Made by a program: the position numbers and the translations under genes. A stretch of DNA of 64,000 nucleotides from Pelomonas aquatica (GTDB lineage Bacteria > Pseudomonadota > Gammaproteobacteria > Burkholderiales > Burkholderiaceae_C). Where the stretch lies: positions 124,001 through 188,000 of the forward strand of contig NZ_JAPPUW010000003.1 of the NCBI RefSeq assembly GCF_026712205.1, written 5' to 3'. The stretch's first letter is position 1. Each line of letters opens with the position of its first letter. Shown here one piece after another: positions 38,723 through 46,475 of the stretch. Below the pieces are notes generated by a model. That model made no database searches. It was not told the DNA's origin and saw only the letters and a list, made by a program, of their open reading frames with translations.

Positions 38723-39064
38723 ATGAAGTTCCTGATCCCCGCCCTCGCTGCTTTCACGGCCTTCGCCGCCCAGGCCGCCAACAACGCGACGCCCGAGCAG
38801 GCCGAGCTGCGCGCCGAATGCGCGAAGAGCTACACCGACACGAGCAGCGTCGCCACGCCGGTCGCCGCCAACGAATACCAGTTCGTCTACGCCAACGGCA
38901 AGTACAAGGGCGAGGCCCGGCCGGGCAAGCTGCTGGCCTGCACCGAGCAGCAGTACGCCGCCTACCTGGACAAGGCCGACCCGGCCAAGGTGATGGCCGC
39001 CTACCCGACCGCCGCCGGCCGCCCGGCCGCCCCCAAGAAGAAGGCCGAGCCCTTCCGCCTCTGA
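38723..39064 (+). CDS. Small secreted protein, paralogue A
   Basis: This 113-residue protein has a signal peptide (KFLIPALAAFTAFAAQA) and a mature part with two Cys: ELRAECAKSYTDT and LLACTEQQYAAYLDKAD, then AYPTAAGRP and a Lys tail. The same pattern (ELR-x2-CA-x-SY, C-x-E-x-QYAAYL-x-KAD, AYPTAAG-x-P) recurs in the protein at 39721. The two are therefore tandem paralogues, presumably disulfide-bonded periplasmic proteins. Family and function are unknown to me. Confidence 0.75.
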   Translation: MKFLIPALAAFTAFAAQAANNATPEQAELRAECAKSYTDTSSVATPVAANEYQFVYANGKYKGEARPGKLLACTEQQYAAYLDKADPAKVMAAYPTAAGRPAAPKKKAEPFRL

Positions 39065-39087
39065 TCGGCCGACGGCTCCGCAAGCAG

Positions 39088-39109
39088 GGCGCTCCACGGA
39101 GCGCCTTTT
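39088..39109 (+). terminator. Rho-independent terminator
   Basis: GGCGCTC (39088-39094) pairs with GAGCGCC (39099-39105) across a CACG loop and is followed by TTTTGTTT. It ends the preceding small secreted protein gene. Confidence 0.85.
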
Positions 39110-39272
39110 GTTTGTCCGTCGCGCACGAAGGAAGTCCACAGAACTACCTAGCCGCCGGCCCGCAAGCCGTGGCGGCACGCGGGCCAGCCGCCTAATGTTT
39201 CCGCACCGGCGCCTTGACGCCGGAGCAGCGCCCGGCTCCGGGCGCTGCGGCAGTCACGCAAAGGGGGTTCCC

Positions 39273-39599
39273 ATGAAGATCCGACTTCTGCTTTTCTCCG
39301 CCCTCGCCTTCACCTGCGGCCAGGCCCTGGCCCAACAGCCCGCCGCACCGGCGGCAAACGGCCAGCAGGGCAATGGCCGCCCGCCCTGCACGGCCTCGCA
39401 CGACGCACCGGCCGCCACCGGCTGCGCCATGCCCGCCGACCCCGGCAAGATGATGGCGGATGAGCCCACGGCCGCCGGCCCGCGGACCGCGATGCCGACC
39501 CGCCAGCAGGTGGTCGCCGAGATCGACCGCGCCCGCCGTGCCGGCGAGATGGACTTCGCCGCCGCGGAGGTCAGCCTGGATTCGCCGCGCCACCGCTGA
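39273..39599 (+). CDS. Secreted DUF4148-like small protein
   Basis: This is a 108-residue protein with a signal peptide (KIRLLLFSALAFTCGQALAQ), a low-complexity Ala/Pro/Gly region, two Cys, and a C-terminal helix TRQQVVAEIDRARRAGEMDF. That helix resembles the DUF4148 motif of small periplasmic betaproteobacterial proteins. It lies between two paralogous secreted proteins but does not share their pattern. Function unknown. Confidence 0.65.
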   Translation: MKIRLLLFSALAFTCGQALAQQPAAPAANGQQGNGRPPCTASHDAPAATGCAMPADPGKMMADEPTAAGPRTAMPTRQQVVAEIDRARRAGEMDFAAAEVSLDSPRHR

Positions 39600-39720
39600 A
39601 GCCGCCCGGCCACTCCGCCGCAGGGGCGCGTCGAGCGCCTTTGCCTCCCGTCGCGCACGTGCATTTGCGGTTCGCCAGGCGTAATCTCACGCTCACCACC
39701 TTGCTGTATGGAGGTCAGCC

Positions 39721-40080
39721 ATGAGAGCCGTCGCATTCGCATTTGCCGCTCTGCTTCCCATGCTGCCCGCCTCGGCCGCCGACACCCCCGCCGAGCGCGC
39801 CCAGGCCGAACTGCGCGAGGGCTGCGCGCAGAGCTATGCCAGCTACGTCGCCTACTACCCCGAAGGCAGCCAGGCGCCGGCCTTCAGCGGCGAGCGCTCC
39901 AAGGGCGACAACCGCTACTACAACGACGCCAAGCCCTGCAACGAGGCGCAGTACGCCGCCTATCTGCAGAAGGCCGACCTGGGCACCGTCGCGATGGCCT
40001 ACCCCACGGCCGCAGGCAATCCCAAGGGCGGCAAGGCCAAGAAGCCCGCGGCCGGCGCATCGGCGCCCGCCAGGCCCTAG
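39721..40080 (+). CDS. Small secreted protein, paralogue B
   Basis: This 119-residue protein has a signal peptide ending PASAADT and is a paralogue of the gene at 38723: ELREGCAQSYASY, then PCNEAQYAAYLQKAD and MAYPTAAGNPKGGKAKK. An extra aromatic stretch (YVAYYPEGS) distinguishes it. The ATG follows GGAGGTC at a normal distance. Role unknown. Confidence 0.75.
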   Translation: MRAVAFAFAALLPMLPASAADTPAERAQAELREGCAQSYASYVAYYPEGSQAPAFSGERSKGDNRYYNDAKPCNEAQYAAYLQKADLGTVAMAYPTAAGNPKGGKAKKPAAGASAPARP

Positions 40081-40083
40081 CCG

Positions 40084-41535
40084 TCAGCCCGCGTCGCGCT
40101 CCCAGGGCATCATCAGCGCCAGCAGCAGCAGCTTCTCGAACTCGGGCGCGAAGTTGGCGGTGATGGCCTCGGGGTCGGGGCACAGGCCGGTGTCGGTGAT
40201 GAGGCCGAACTGCACGCGGCCGGCATAGGTCAGGATGCTTAGCCCCAAGCCGATGTCGCCGGACTGCGGCACCCAGAACATCAGCTTCTCGACCGTCGAG
40301 CCGCAGAACTTCAGCGCCTGGGCCGGGCCGGGCACATTGGTCATCACGGCCGTCGCCTTCTTCGCGAAGATGTTCAGCATCGCATGCTGCACCGGCTTGA
40401 TGAGCAGGCCAGCCACCGACAGCAGCCCGAAGGCCATCACCGGCTGGAAGCTGCCCTTGAGCTCGTTCATGCGCGCGCGCACCGCGAACAGCCGCTCGAC
40501 CGGGTTGGCGATGCCGATGGGCAGCACCAGCGGCACGAGGCCGAAGCGGTTGCCGAGCTGCCAGGCCTGCTCCAGCGGGCGCAGGTTCACCGGCACCATC
40601 GCGCGGATCTCCTTGCCCGCCGTGTCCTCGCCCTTGTCCGCCAGGTAGCGGCCGATGGCGCCGGCCGCGCAGGCCAGCAGCACGTCGTTGATCGACGCGC
40701 CCAGCGCCTTGCCGACGGCCTTGACCTCGGCAAGCAGAAGGCCGTCGTCCCAGGCCACGGTCTTCTTCGCGCCGGGCTTGCCCTTCAGCCGCGTGGGCGA
40801 GTCGTCCGGCATCAGCGCGAAGGCCGCCACGTCGGACACGGCCTGGTAGCCCAGGCGGGCCATCTCCAGCGACGAATCCATCGGCAAAGTCATTGGGTTG
40901 GTGCCGCTCATCACCGCGTCCACGCCCCTGGACATGCCCTTGCCCGTCAGCCCGATGGCCTTGACCGTCATGTTCGTCATCGGCCGCAGGAAGGCGTCCA
41001 GCAGCCAGTCCGCGTCGTGATGCGCCTCGGCCGGCGCGGGCTCGCGGCTGGGCGGCGCCTTGCCGCCATCGGTGATGGACAGCATCACCGCGATCAGCGC
41101 GATGCCGTCGGCGATGCAGTGGTGGATGCGGGCGATCAGCGCGCTGCTGCCGTCGCCCATGTCCTCGATGAGCTGGAACTGCCACAGCGGATGCGCCGGG
41201 TCCAGCGGCTGCGAGCACAGCTCGCCGACGCGCTCGCGCAGCACCTCGTCGCGGCCCTGGCCGCGCAGCGGCAGCGGCGCCTCGGCGACAACGTGGCGGG
41301 CGATGTCGAAGTCCCGGTCCGCCACCCACTGCGCGCCGACCAGCGAGTCCTCGACCACCTTCTGCCGAAAGCGCGGGTACTTCAGCAGCCGCTCGGCCAC
41401 GCGCTCGCGCAGCGCCGCCAACGTGATGCCGGGGCGGATGGACCAGACGCCGACGATCATCATCAAGTTGGCCTCGGTGTCCATGCGCAGCCAGGCGGTA
41501 TCCACCTTGGACATGCGTTCGCTGATCTGGCCCAA
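40084..41535 (-). CDS. Wax ester synthase / diacylglycerol acyltransferase
   Basis: This WS/DGAT-family enzyme transfers acyl groups from acyl-CoA to fatty alcohols or diacylglycerol, making storage lipid. The catalytic HHxxxDG motif is present as RIHHCIADGIALI. The N-terminus MSKVDTAWLRMDTEANLMM and later GTNPMTLP, INDVLLACAAGAIGRYL and MTNVPGPAQ are family landmarks. I placed the start at the TTG at 41535 because GAGGAG lies 6 bases upstream; ATG 41514 is the alternative. It diverges from an acyl-CoA-binding protein gene 100 bp away, a functional match. Confidence 0.9.
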   Translation of the reverse strand: MGQISERMSKVDTAWLRMDTEANLMMIVGVWSIRPGITLAALRERVAERLLKYPRFRQKVVEDSLVGAQWVADRDFDIARHVVAEAPLPLRGQGRDEVLRERVGELCSQPLDPAHPLWQFQLIEDMGDGSSALIARIHHCIADGIALIAVMLSITDGGKAPPSREPAPAEAHHDADWLLDAFLRPMTNMTVKAIGLTGKGMSRGVDAVMSGTNPMTLPMDSSLEMARLGYQAVSDVAAFALMPDDSPTRLKGKPGAKKTVAWDDGLLLAEVKAVGKALGASINDVLLACAAGAIGRYLADKGEDTAGKEIRAMVPVNLRPLEQAWQLGNRFGLVPLVLPIGIANPVERLFAVRARMNELKGSFQPVMAFGLLSVAGLLIKPVQHAMLNIFAKKATAVMTNVPGPAQALKFCGSTVEKLMFWVPQSGDIGLGLSILTYAGRVQFGLITDTGLCPDPEAITANFAPEFEKLLLLALMMPWERDAG

Positions 41536-41636
41536 ATCGGTCTCCTCGGAAGCGTCGTTCTTGCGGCCTAAACTCGTGGGCCTCGTTCGATCGATTGTCA
41601 CCAAGTCGAACCCCTCGAATCAGCCTGGAGAACCCC

Positions 41637-41888
41637 GTGAGCCTGAAAGACCAATTCGAAGCCGCCGTCGCCGATTCGAAGAACCTGCCCGAGCGGCCCG
41701 ACAACATGACGCTGCTGAAGATCTACGCCCTCTACAAGCAGGGCAGCGCCGGCGACGTCGACGGCAAGCGCCCCGGCTTCACCGACATGGTCGGCCGCGC
41801 CAAGTGGGATGCCTGGAACGAGCTCAAGGGCACGAGCAACGACGACGCGATGCAGCAGTACGTCGACCTGATCGAATCGCTGAAATAG
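41637..41888 (+). CDS. Acyl-CoA-binding protein
   Basis: This 83-residue four-helix ACBP carries long-chain acyl-CoA in the cytoplasm. Diagnostic text: SLKDQFEAAVADSKNLPERP, LLKIYALYKQGSAGDVDGKRPGF (split here by the known YKQ ligand motif) and KWDAWNELKGTSNDDAMQQY. The GTG start follows TGGAGAA. It is opposite the WS/DGAT gene and likely supplies or buffers its acyl-CoA. Confidence 0.93.
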   Translation: MSLKDQFEAAVADSKNLPERPDNMTLLKIYALYKQGSAGDVDGKRPGFTDMVGRAKWDAWNELKGTSNDDAMQQYVDLIESLK

Positions 41889-41890
41889 TC

Positions 41891-41941
41891 GACCCCTCGC
41901 CCGCGGGCCGGCTTGGGAGCGGCCCGGCGCGCGGCCCGCGG
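41891..41941 (+). repeat. REP-like palindromic element, third copy
   Basis: GGGCCGGCTTGGGAGCGGCCCGGCGC at about 41905-41935 repeats the block found in cobQ and at the hisH start, flanked by CCGCGGGCC and GGCCCGCGG arms. The element is shorter than the other copies and lies between two convergent genes, where such repeats usually occur. Confidence 0.75.
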
Positions 41942-41957
41942 TTTCAGGCAACCGGCC

Positions 41958-42284
41958 TCAGGCCGGTTTCTTTTTGGCCGGCGCCTTCTTCCTGCCGGCC
42001 GCCAGCAGCGTGTCGAGTTCCTTCTGGATCTCGCCCTCGATGCTCGCCTTGAACGCGCCGAGCAGGAAGCCCAGCTGGGCCACCAGCTCGAAGCGGTCGG
42101 CCGTGACGGTCAGCTCGCCCTTCACGCCAGAACGCGTGAACTCCACGGTGTCCTCGTCCTTGCCCTCGATCACCGTGCACTCCATGTCGAACCTCTGCTC
42201 GACATGCTCGGCCCAGGTCCAGGCAATTTCGCGGGCCTTCTTGAGCCCCAGGTCATGGTCTCGGTGGATGTGGATTTCGGCCAC
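41958..42284 (-). CDS. PHA granule-region family protein
   Basis: This 108-residue protein resembles the polyhydroxyalkanoic acid system family (PHA_gran_rgn): AEIHIHRDHDLGLKKAREIA, then ELTVTADRFELVAQLGFLLG and a Lys/Ala/Pro tail ending KKKPA. The GTG start is preceded by GGAGAG. Members are found near PHA genes and are thought to associate with granules; no PHA synthase is in the window. It is adjacent to the wax ester locus, suggesting a storage-lipid neighbourhood. Confidence 0.82.
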   Translation of the reverse strand: MAEIHIHRDHDLGLKKAREIAWTWAEHVEQRFDMECTVIEGKDEDTVEFTRSGVKGELTVTADRFELVAQLGFLLGAFKASIEGEIQKELDTLLAAGRKKAPAKKKPA

Positions 42285-42397
42285 GGCGGCTCTCCTTGCT
42301 GTCGTGCGGCGCACTCTACGCGAGAAGCCCGTTTGCCCGCATACTTCGGCGCCGCAGAGCAGGGCCAGCCAAGCCCGCCGCCGCCCAGGGAGGAACC

Positions 42398-43165
42398 ATG
42401 CGCCTTGTCGACCCGGACCCGCACAGCCTCGACCCGCTCGACGAGGGGCTGGCCCACTTCCGTGCGCCCGAGCCCGACCATGAGCAGGCCGTCTACTGGT
42501 TCCGCGTGTCGGCGGACTCGGGCAACACCGAGGGCCTGGCCATGATGGGCCTGTGCCAGCTCGAAGGCCTGGGCCTGCCGCGCGACCCCGTGCAGGCGCG
42601 CACGCGCCTGGAGCGCGCGTCCGCCGAAGGCAGCCTGACGGCCAAGTTCCACCTCGGCCGCATGCTCGTCGGCGGCTGGGGCGGCGACCCCGACGCGCCG
42701 CGCGGCGTGACCCTCTACACCGCCGCCGCCGCCCTCGGCCATGCCGACGCCACCTTCAACCTCGCCGGCTGCCTGGACGCCGGCTGGGGCTGCCAGCCCG
42801 ACCGCCTCGCCGCCAAGGCCCTGTTCATGCGCGCGCGCAACCTCGGCAGCCGGATGAAGGCGCCGGGCCTGCGCATCCGCGAGCGCGAGCTGGACGCGGT
42901 GCGCGAGCTGGCGCGGCGCCTGGAGAGCGGCAGCGACCTGCCCCACCTCATCGAGGAACGCCAGCACGAGATCACGCTGATGCACGACCTCGCCCGCCAC
43001 CCCGCCCGCAAGCCGCGCCTGAGCCGCCAGCAGCGCCGCCGGTTGCTGCGTCTGGCCAGCATCACCGCCATCGTCGCCGGCCTCGCCGCGGCCCTGGCCG
43101 GCCTGTTCGGCTGGCGCAGCAGCGGGCCGCTGGCGCATGATGCCGGCCCGAGCTCCATCGCATAA
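42398..43165 (+). CDS. Sel1-repeat protein with C-terminal membrane anchor
   Basis: The 255-residue protein has about three Sel1-like repeats (AVYWFRVSADSGNTEGLAMM, ARTRLERASAEGSLTAKFHL, LYTAAAALGHADATFNLAGC), a basic linker and one membrane helix near the end (ITAIVAGLAAALAGLFGW). AGGGAGGA lies before the ATG. It ends 10 bp before the original start of the aldo/keto reductase gene that the transposon interrupted. Confidence 0.85.
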   Translation: MRLVDPDPHSLDPLDEGLAHFRAPEPDHEQAVYWFRVSADSGNTEGLAMMGLCQLEGLGLPRDPVQARTRLERASAEGSLTAKFHLGRMLVGGWGGDPDAPRGVTLYTAAAALGHADATFNLAGCLDAGWGCQPDRLAAKALFMRARNLGSRMKAPGLRIRERELDAVRELARRLESGSDLPHLIEERQHEITLMHDLARHPARKPRLSRQQRRRLLRLASITAIVAGLAAALAGLFGWRSSGPLAHDAGPSSIA

Positions 43166-43175
43166 CCCCAGCCTC

Positions 43176-43191
43176 ATGGTCCGCCCCCTTC
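43176..43191 (+). pseudogene. Detached 5' end of the aldo/keto reductase gene
   Basis: ATGGTCCGCCCCCTTC is the first five codons plus one base of the reductase gene, cut off by the transposon. Joined to base 48777, it continues in frame for 21 residues (M-V-R-P-L-P-L-H-A-H, then LIDVGPLVYGC) up to the Met at 48824. No stop occurs at the joint, which shows both the original gene and the insertion point. Confidence 0.88.
43184..43191. repeat. Left copy of 8-bp target-site duplication
   Basis: CCCCCTTC abuts the outer end of the left terminal inverted repeat and is repeated exactly at 48769-48776. An 8-bp duplication is the usual size for IS1595-family transposition. Confidence 0.92.
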
Positions 43192-43217
43192 CGCTATTAG
43201 GTAGCAGGCGCCCCTAG
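43192..43217 (+). repeat. Left terminal inverted repeat
   Basis: It begins CGCTATTAGGTAGCAGGC and ends CCCCTAG; it matches the right end at 48743-48768 with one difference (base 43209 side, GGCGCC versus GACGCC in the same orientation). Confidence 0.9.
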
Positions 43218-43249
43218 AGCGCCTGTGCCCTGGCTCCTAACCTGGAGCC

Positions 43250-44267
43250 ATGACTCAACCGACCGATTCTCTCCCTGGCGTTGAAGCCGACAGCAAGCCA
43301 AGCCGGCAAAAATCTAGCGCGGCCGCAGGCCATCGCATCACTTCATTGATCGGAGAGCTTCGTCAGCGCTCCCGGTATTCGGAAGCAGCGTCCAACGCAC
43401 TGGCCTTCATGGAGCTCGTGGCGACCCACGGCAGCCTGCCCGAATCGCTTCAATCTTTCCGCCAGGCCTTGAATGCCGCGTTGTCACCCCGCCTGGGTGT
43501 GCGGCAACGTGCGGACCGGATCCGCAGCGCCGCGTCGCTGCTGGTTGGCCGCCCAAGGCGTGAAACCTGGGCTGTGGCTGTCGGGCTTCTCTTGCGCGAA
43601 TACGCGGCGAGTCTGGATGCCCGGCCCGAGGAGCGCATGGAACTCATCCAGCTCTACTTCCGCGAGATGGACCAGGCACCGCTGGCCATCAATGCGGCGA
43701 TTCCTCGCCTCGCCGTGCCGCCCAAGCAGTCCGTGCCGACCTTGGACGGGCTGACCGAGCTGATCGACGCCCAAGTTCAGGCCTTGTGCATGAGCGCATT
43801 GCACGAGGCTGCTGACCACGCACCAGTCGGCATCGGCCATCGTCATCCTGGACGAACTCGACAAGGCACACGACCATCAGCGCGATGGTGTCGGCATCCA
43901 GTCCTACCTGCTCGGGCTGGTGGAGCCGGAGACGGCAACGCGGCATCACGATGTCTTCCTGAAGACGGGATGCGACTTCTCCGGAGTTCTGTGGCTGGCA
44001 ACGGCCAACAGGCTGAGCGACATTGCGCCGGCGCTGCGGACGCGCTTTAGGGTGCTGATGCTGCAGCAACCCAGTCCTGACCACCTTGAGGTGATCGCCC
44101 GGAACGCCATCGCCGACGTAGCGGACCGCTGGGGCGTCGAGCGGCAGGTGCTGCCGGACCTGGGAGATCTGGATCTGCCGCTGGATCGGCTGGGCAGCGC
44201 GAGACAAGTGCGGCTGGCGACCGAAGGGGCGATCACGCGGTGGGCGCGAGAGTTACAGCGGCATTGA
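43250..44267 (+). pseudogene. AAA+ ATPase, P-loop region lost and frameshifted
   Basis: An open frame from the ATG at 43250 codes a helical N-terminal domain of about 185 residues (HRITSLIGELRQRSRYSEAA onward). From about 43805 the coding sense moves to another frame: SAIVILDELDKAHDHQRDG is Walker B, then EPETATRHHDVFLKTGCDF, and WLATANRLSDIAPALRTRF contains sensor 1 and an Arg finger. No GxxGxGK(T/S) occurs between the two parts, so the Walker A segment is missing along with the frame. Lon-like AAA proteins have this order. The protein cannot be a working ATPase as it stands. It is transposon cargo. Confidence 0.82.
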
Positions 44268-44363
44268 GAGCGGTCGCGCGATGTCTCGGGATCTCTCAAG
44301 GCGACCAGCGCTTTAAGGAAGCTGGCTATGAAGAAAAGAGGAGCACTTGATGCGTGGGAATAG

Positions 44364-44636
44364 ATGTCCAAATCGAAAAGGCGTGGCTGGCGCAACGCCG
44401 GGCCGATCAGCCGCTTCGAAACCAAGATCAACAAGTGGCGGCATGCACCGCTTCCACCGGGCTTCGAGCCGGTGCGCCTTGGGCAGCGGCTGTACTTTGT
44501 CGGCGAGCCGGGCAGGGTAACGGTACAGGAGTTTCCGAGGGTTTCAGTCAGCGGCCGTCTGTATTCCTGTCAAGTCAGGCGGATGACTTTGACGCTCGCG
44601 CGTTTTTGGCCGAGGACTCGGGGTAGTCAGCAATAG
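44364..44636 (+). CDS. Small basic hypothetical protein
   Basis: A 90-codon frame starts MSKSKRRGWRNAGPISRFE and includes PPGFEPVRLGQRLYFVGEPG, which reads like a compact beta-rich protein. No family is recognised. A second frame over the same bases (44354-44626) is equally long but looks less protein-like. No good ribosome site is seen. It may be cargo of the transposon or chance. The 96 bp before it hold nothing recognisable. Confidence 0.4.
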   Translation: MSKSKRRGWRNAGPISRFETKINKWRHAPLPPGFEPVRLGQRLYFVGEPGRVTVQEFPRVSVSGRLYSCQVRRMTLTLARFWPRTRGSQQ

Positions 44637-44674
44637 TGCGGACGCAGGTCAATTCAACTAGGTGGAGGCCGACC

Positions 44675-45157
44675 CTAAAAACTTCCAATGCGGTTCTTCT
44701 CGACCATCCGTGGATTTGACAGGCGATAACTGCATTCCTTGTCGAAGTGACTTCGAGTGAAGTATCTCCCGCCGGCGAAGGCAATCTTCCAGCCAGTCCA
44801 AGCATCGCGGTCACCTTTGATCTCGAGCGTCCCCACGTTGGCGTGGTTGGCAAGCTGGCGCAGTCCGTGCCACAGCGCCCAATCGTTCTCAAAGGTCTGC
44901 CCCAGGTGATTTAGCAGCTTGACCTCCTTCTCGAAGGACATGCCGCTGAAGAGCACCGCGAATTTAAGGCGCGCCCGCGTACCTTGAACGAAGAACTCTG
45001 AATCGGTATAGCTGACGGTCTGCCAGAGCGCGCGTGAAGCCTTTTGCGAGAAGCCCTCGCCGGGATCCAAGTGCTTGACCTCGATGCCGAAGTAGTCGTC
45101 GCGAAAGCCCAGGGCAATCAAATGCTGCTTGGGGTATGCCAAAAAGTCGACCTGATT
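44675..45157 (-). pseudogene. N-terminally truncated PD-(D/E)XK nuclease-like protein
   Basis: The minus-strand frame reads QVDFLAYPKQHLIALGFRDD, YFGIEVKHLDP and later ALWQTVSYTDSEF. VD, then EVK about 20 residues on, then QxxxY, matches the PD-(D/E)XK nuclease core with the RecB-type QxxxY helix. The frame is open upstream into a transposase fragment, but no proper start exists; only a TTG at 45142 lies within the core. I infer that the original N-terminus was lost when the IS1595-type fragment next to it arrived. This stretch is less GC-rich than the chromosome around it. Confidence 0.6.
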
Positions 45158-45322
45158 AGTAATGTGCCTCAGCCCCGCCCCGAATCTCGCTGATGCGATG
45201 CGGCGAACAGCGTGCCGTGTCGACGATCAGCCGTGCGACGAGGCTGCGCAGATCGAAGCGGCGGTTGAAGCGGTAGGCGAAGGCGGCGAGGTAGGTGTCG
45301 GCATGCTGGGCCCAGCCCAGCG
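45156..45322 (-). pseudogene. C-terminal fragment of a second IS1595-type transposase
   Basis: The minus-strand reading ADTYLAAFAYRFNRRFDLRS, then ARCSPHRISEIRGGAEAHY and a stop, matches the end of ISXO2/IS1595-type transposases (YL-x2-F-x-YRFNRR). It is unrelated in sequence to the end of the resident transposase. The IS3 left end cuts it at 45323. Only about 55 codons remain. Confidence 0.7.
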
Positions 45323-46430
45323 TGAACTGGCCCCCGAAAAACGGACGCCACGAGGTCTGCTATTTTTGACCTTGTGGAGGTCTTATGAAGACAGGACCCA
45401 ATCGGAAGTACACGGCCGAGTTTCGGGCCGCGGCGGTGAGCCAGGTGCTCGAGGGTGGACGGTCGATGGCGGCCGTCGCGCGCTCGCTGGAGATGTCGAG
45501 CAAGTCGCTGGCGAACTGGATCTACAAGGCTCGCAGGGGCGAGCCTGCAGTCAAGCGTGAGCCGACACGGCCGGTGTCGGAGCTGGAGGCCGAGGTGAGC
45601 CGGCTGCGGCAAGAGAACGCGAAGCTGAAGATGGAAAAGGAAGTGCTAAAAAAAGCGGCAGCGTACTTTGCGCGCGAGTCGCTGTGAAGTACGCGTGGAT
45701 CGAAGCGAACCGGTCCCGGTTTCCGACGGTGATGATGTGCGAGTTGCTGTCGGTGTCGCGCAGCGGGCTGGACGCCGCGCGCAAGCGGCTGCCGTCGAAG
45801 CGGGCGATCGATGACGCGATGCTTCTCAATCAAATTCGACAGGCCCAACGGCATCATCGCGGGCGGTATGGCCGGCGGCGGATGACGGCGGAGATCAGCG
45901 CAGCGCGGGGTCGCCCGGTCAATCACAAGCGCATTGCACGCGTGATGCGCGAGCACGGACTGCAAAGCCACAGGCGGCGCGCTTTCCGCGTGGTCACGAC
46001 GGATTCCAAGCACGACCACCCGGTGGCGCCGAACGTGCTCGAGCGCGACTTCAAGGCCACGGCGCCGAACCAGAAGTGGCTGGCCGACATCACCTACGTG
46101 CCCACCGACGAGGGCTGGCTGTATCTGGCGCTGGTGCTCGACCTGTTCGCGCGCGAGCTCGTGGGCTGGGCGATGAGCGAGACGATGCCCCAGGAACTGA
46201 CGCTGTGCGCGCTGGACGTTGCGCTCGGCCTGCGCGATCCGCAAGGGGCGCTCATCCATCACTCCGATCGCGGGTCGCAGTACGCGGCCAAGGACTACCG
46301 GGCCAAGCTCAAGGCAAGGGGCATCCAGGTGTCGATGAGCCGCAAGGGCGACTGCTGGGACAACGCCCCCATGGAGTCCGTCAACGGCACGCTGAAGGTC
46401 GAATGCGTGAACCGCGTGCGGATGACTTCA
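45323..46430 (+). mobile_element. IS3-family element, 3' end missing
   Basis: The left end TGAACTGGCCCCCGAAAAAC has the TG start and A-rich inner part usual for IS3-family inverted repeats. orfA and orfB follow with a frameshift signal. The right part of orfB (after ...ECVNRVRM) and the matching right inverted repeat are not found; unrelated sequence takes over near 46430. The element therefore cannot move on its own and has no visible target duplication. Confidence 0.82.
45385..45687 (+). CDS. IS3-family transposase OrfA (HTH)
   Basis: This is a 100-residue DNA-binding protein with helix-turn-helix KYTAEFRAAAVSQVLEGGRS, SLEMSSKSLANWIYKARRG and a leucine-zipper-like tail LEAEVSRLRQENAKLKMEKE. 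An A7 run at 45648-45654 in frame A-AAA-AAG gives the usual -1 slip that joins OrfA to OrfB as the active transposase. It is complete. Confidence 0.9.
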   Translation: MKTGPNRKYTAEFRAAAVSQVLEGGRSMAAVARSLEMSSKSLANWIYKARRGEPAVKREPTRPVSELEAEVSRLRQENAKLKMEKEVLKKAAAYFARESL

Positions 46431-46475
46431 GCGTCAGTGCGTGGCTTCCGCCCCCGCCGCTCTCCGCCCCCTTGA
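45684..46475 (+). pseudogene. IS3-family transposase OrfB, C-terminally truncated
   Basis: The rve integrase domain is present: HHRGRYGRRRMTAEI, first Asp in WLADITYVPTDEGW, second Asp in IHHSDRGSQYAAKDY and Glu in WDNAPMESVNGTLKVE. After about residue 248 the protein departs from the family and stops, losing the last 30 or so residues, which normally hold YNRxRxHSxLGYxSP. All three catalytic acids remain, but the loss and the missing right end argue against function. Confidence 0.85.

Noticed and set aside
44354-44626. Alternative 90-codon frame overlapping the small ORF at 44364
   Set aside because: GTG start, composition rich in Ala/Gln/Arg and no ordered pattern; the other frame reads more like a folded protein, though neither is certain.
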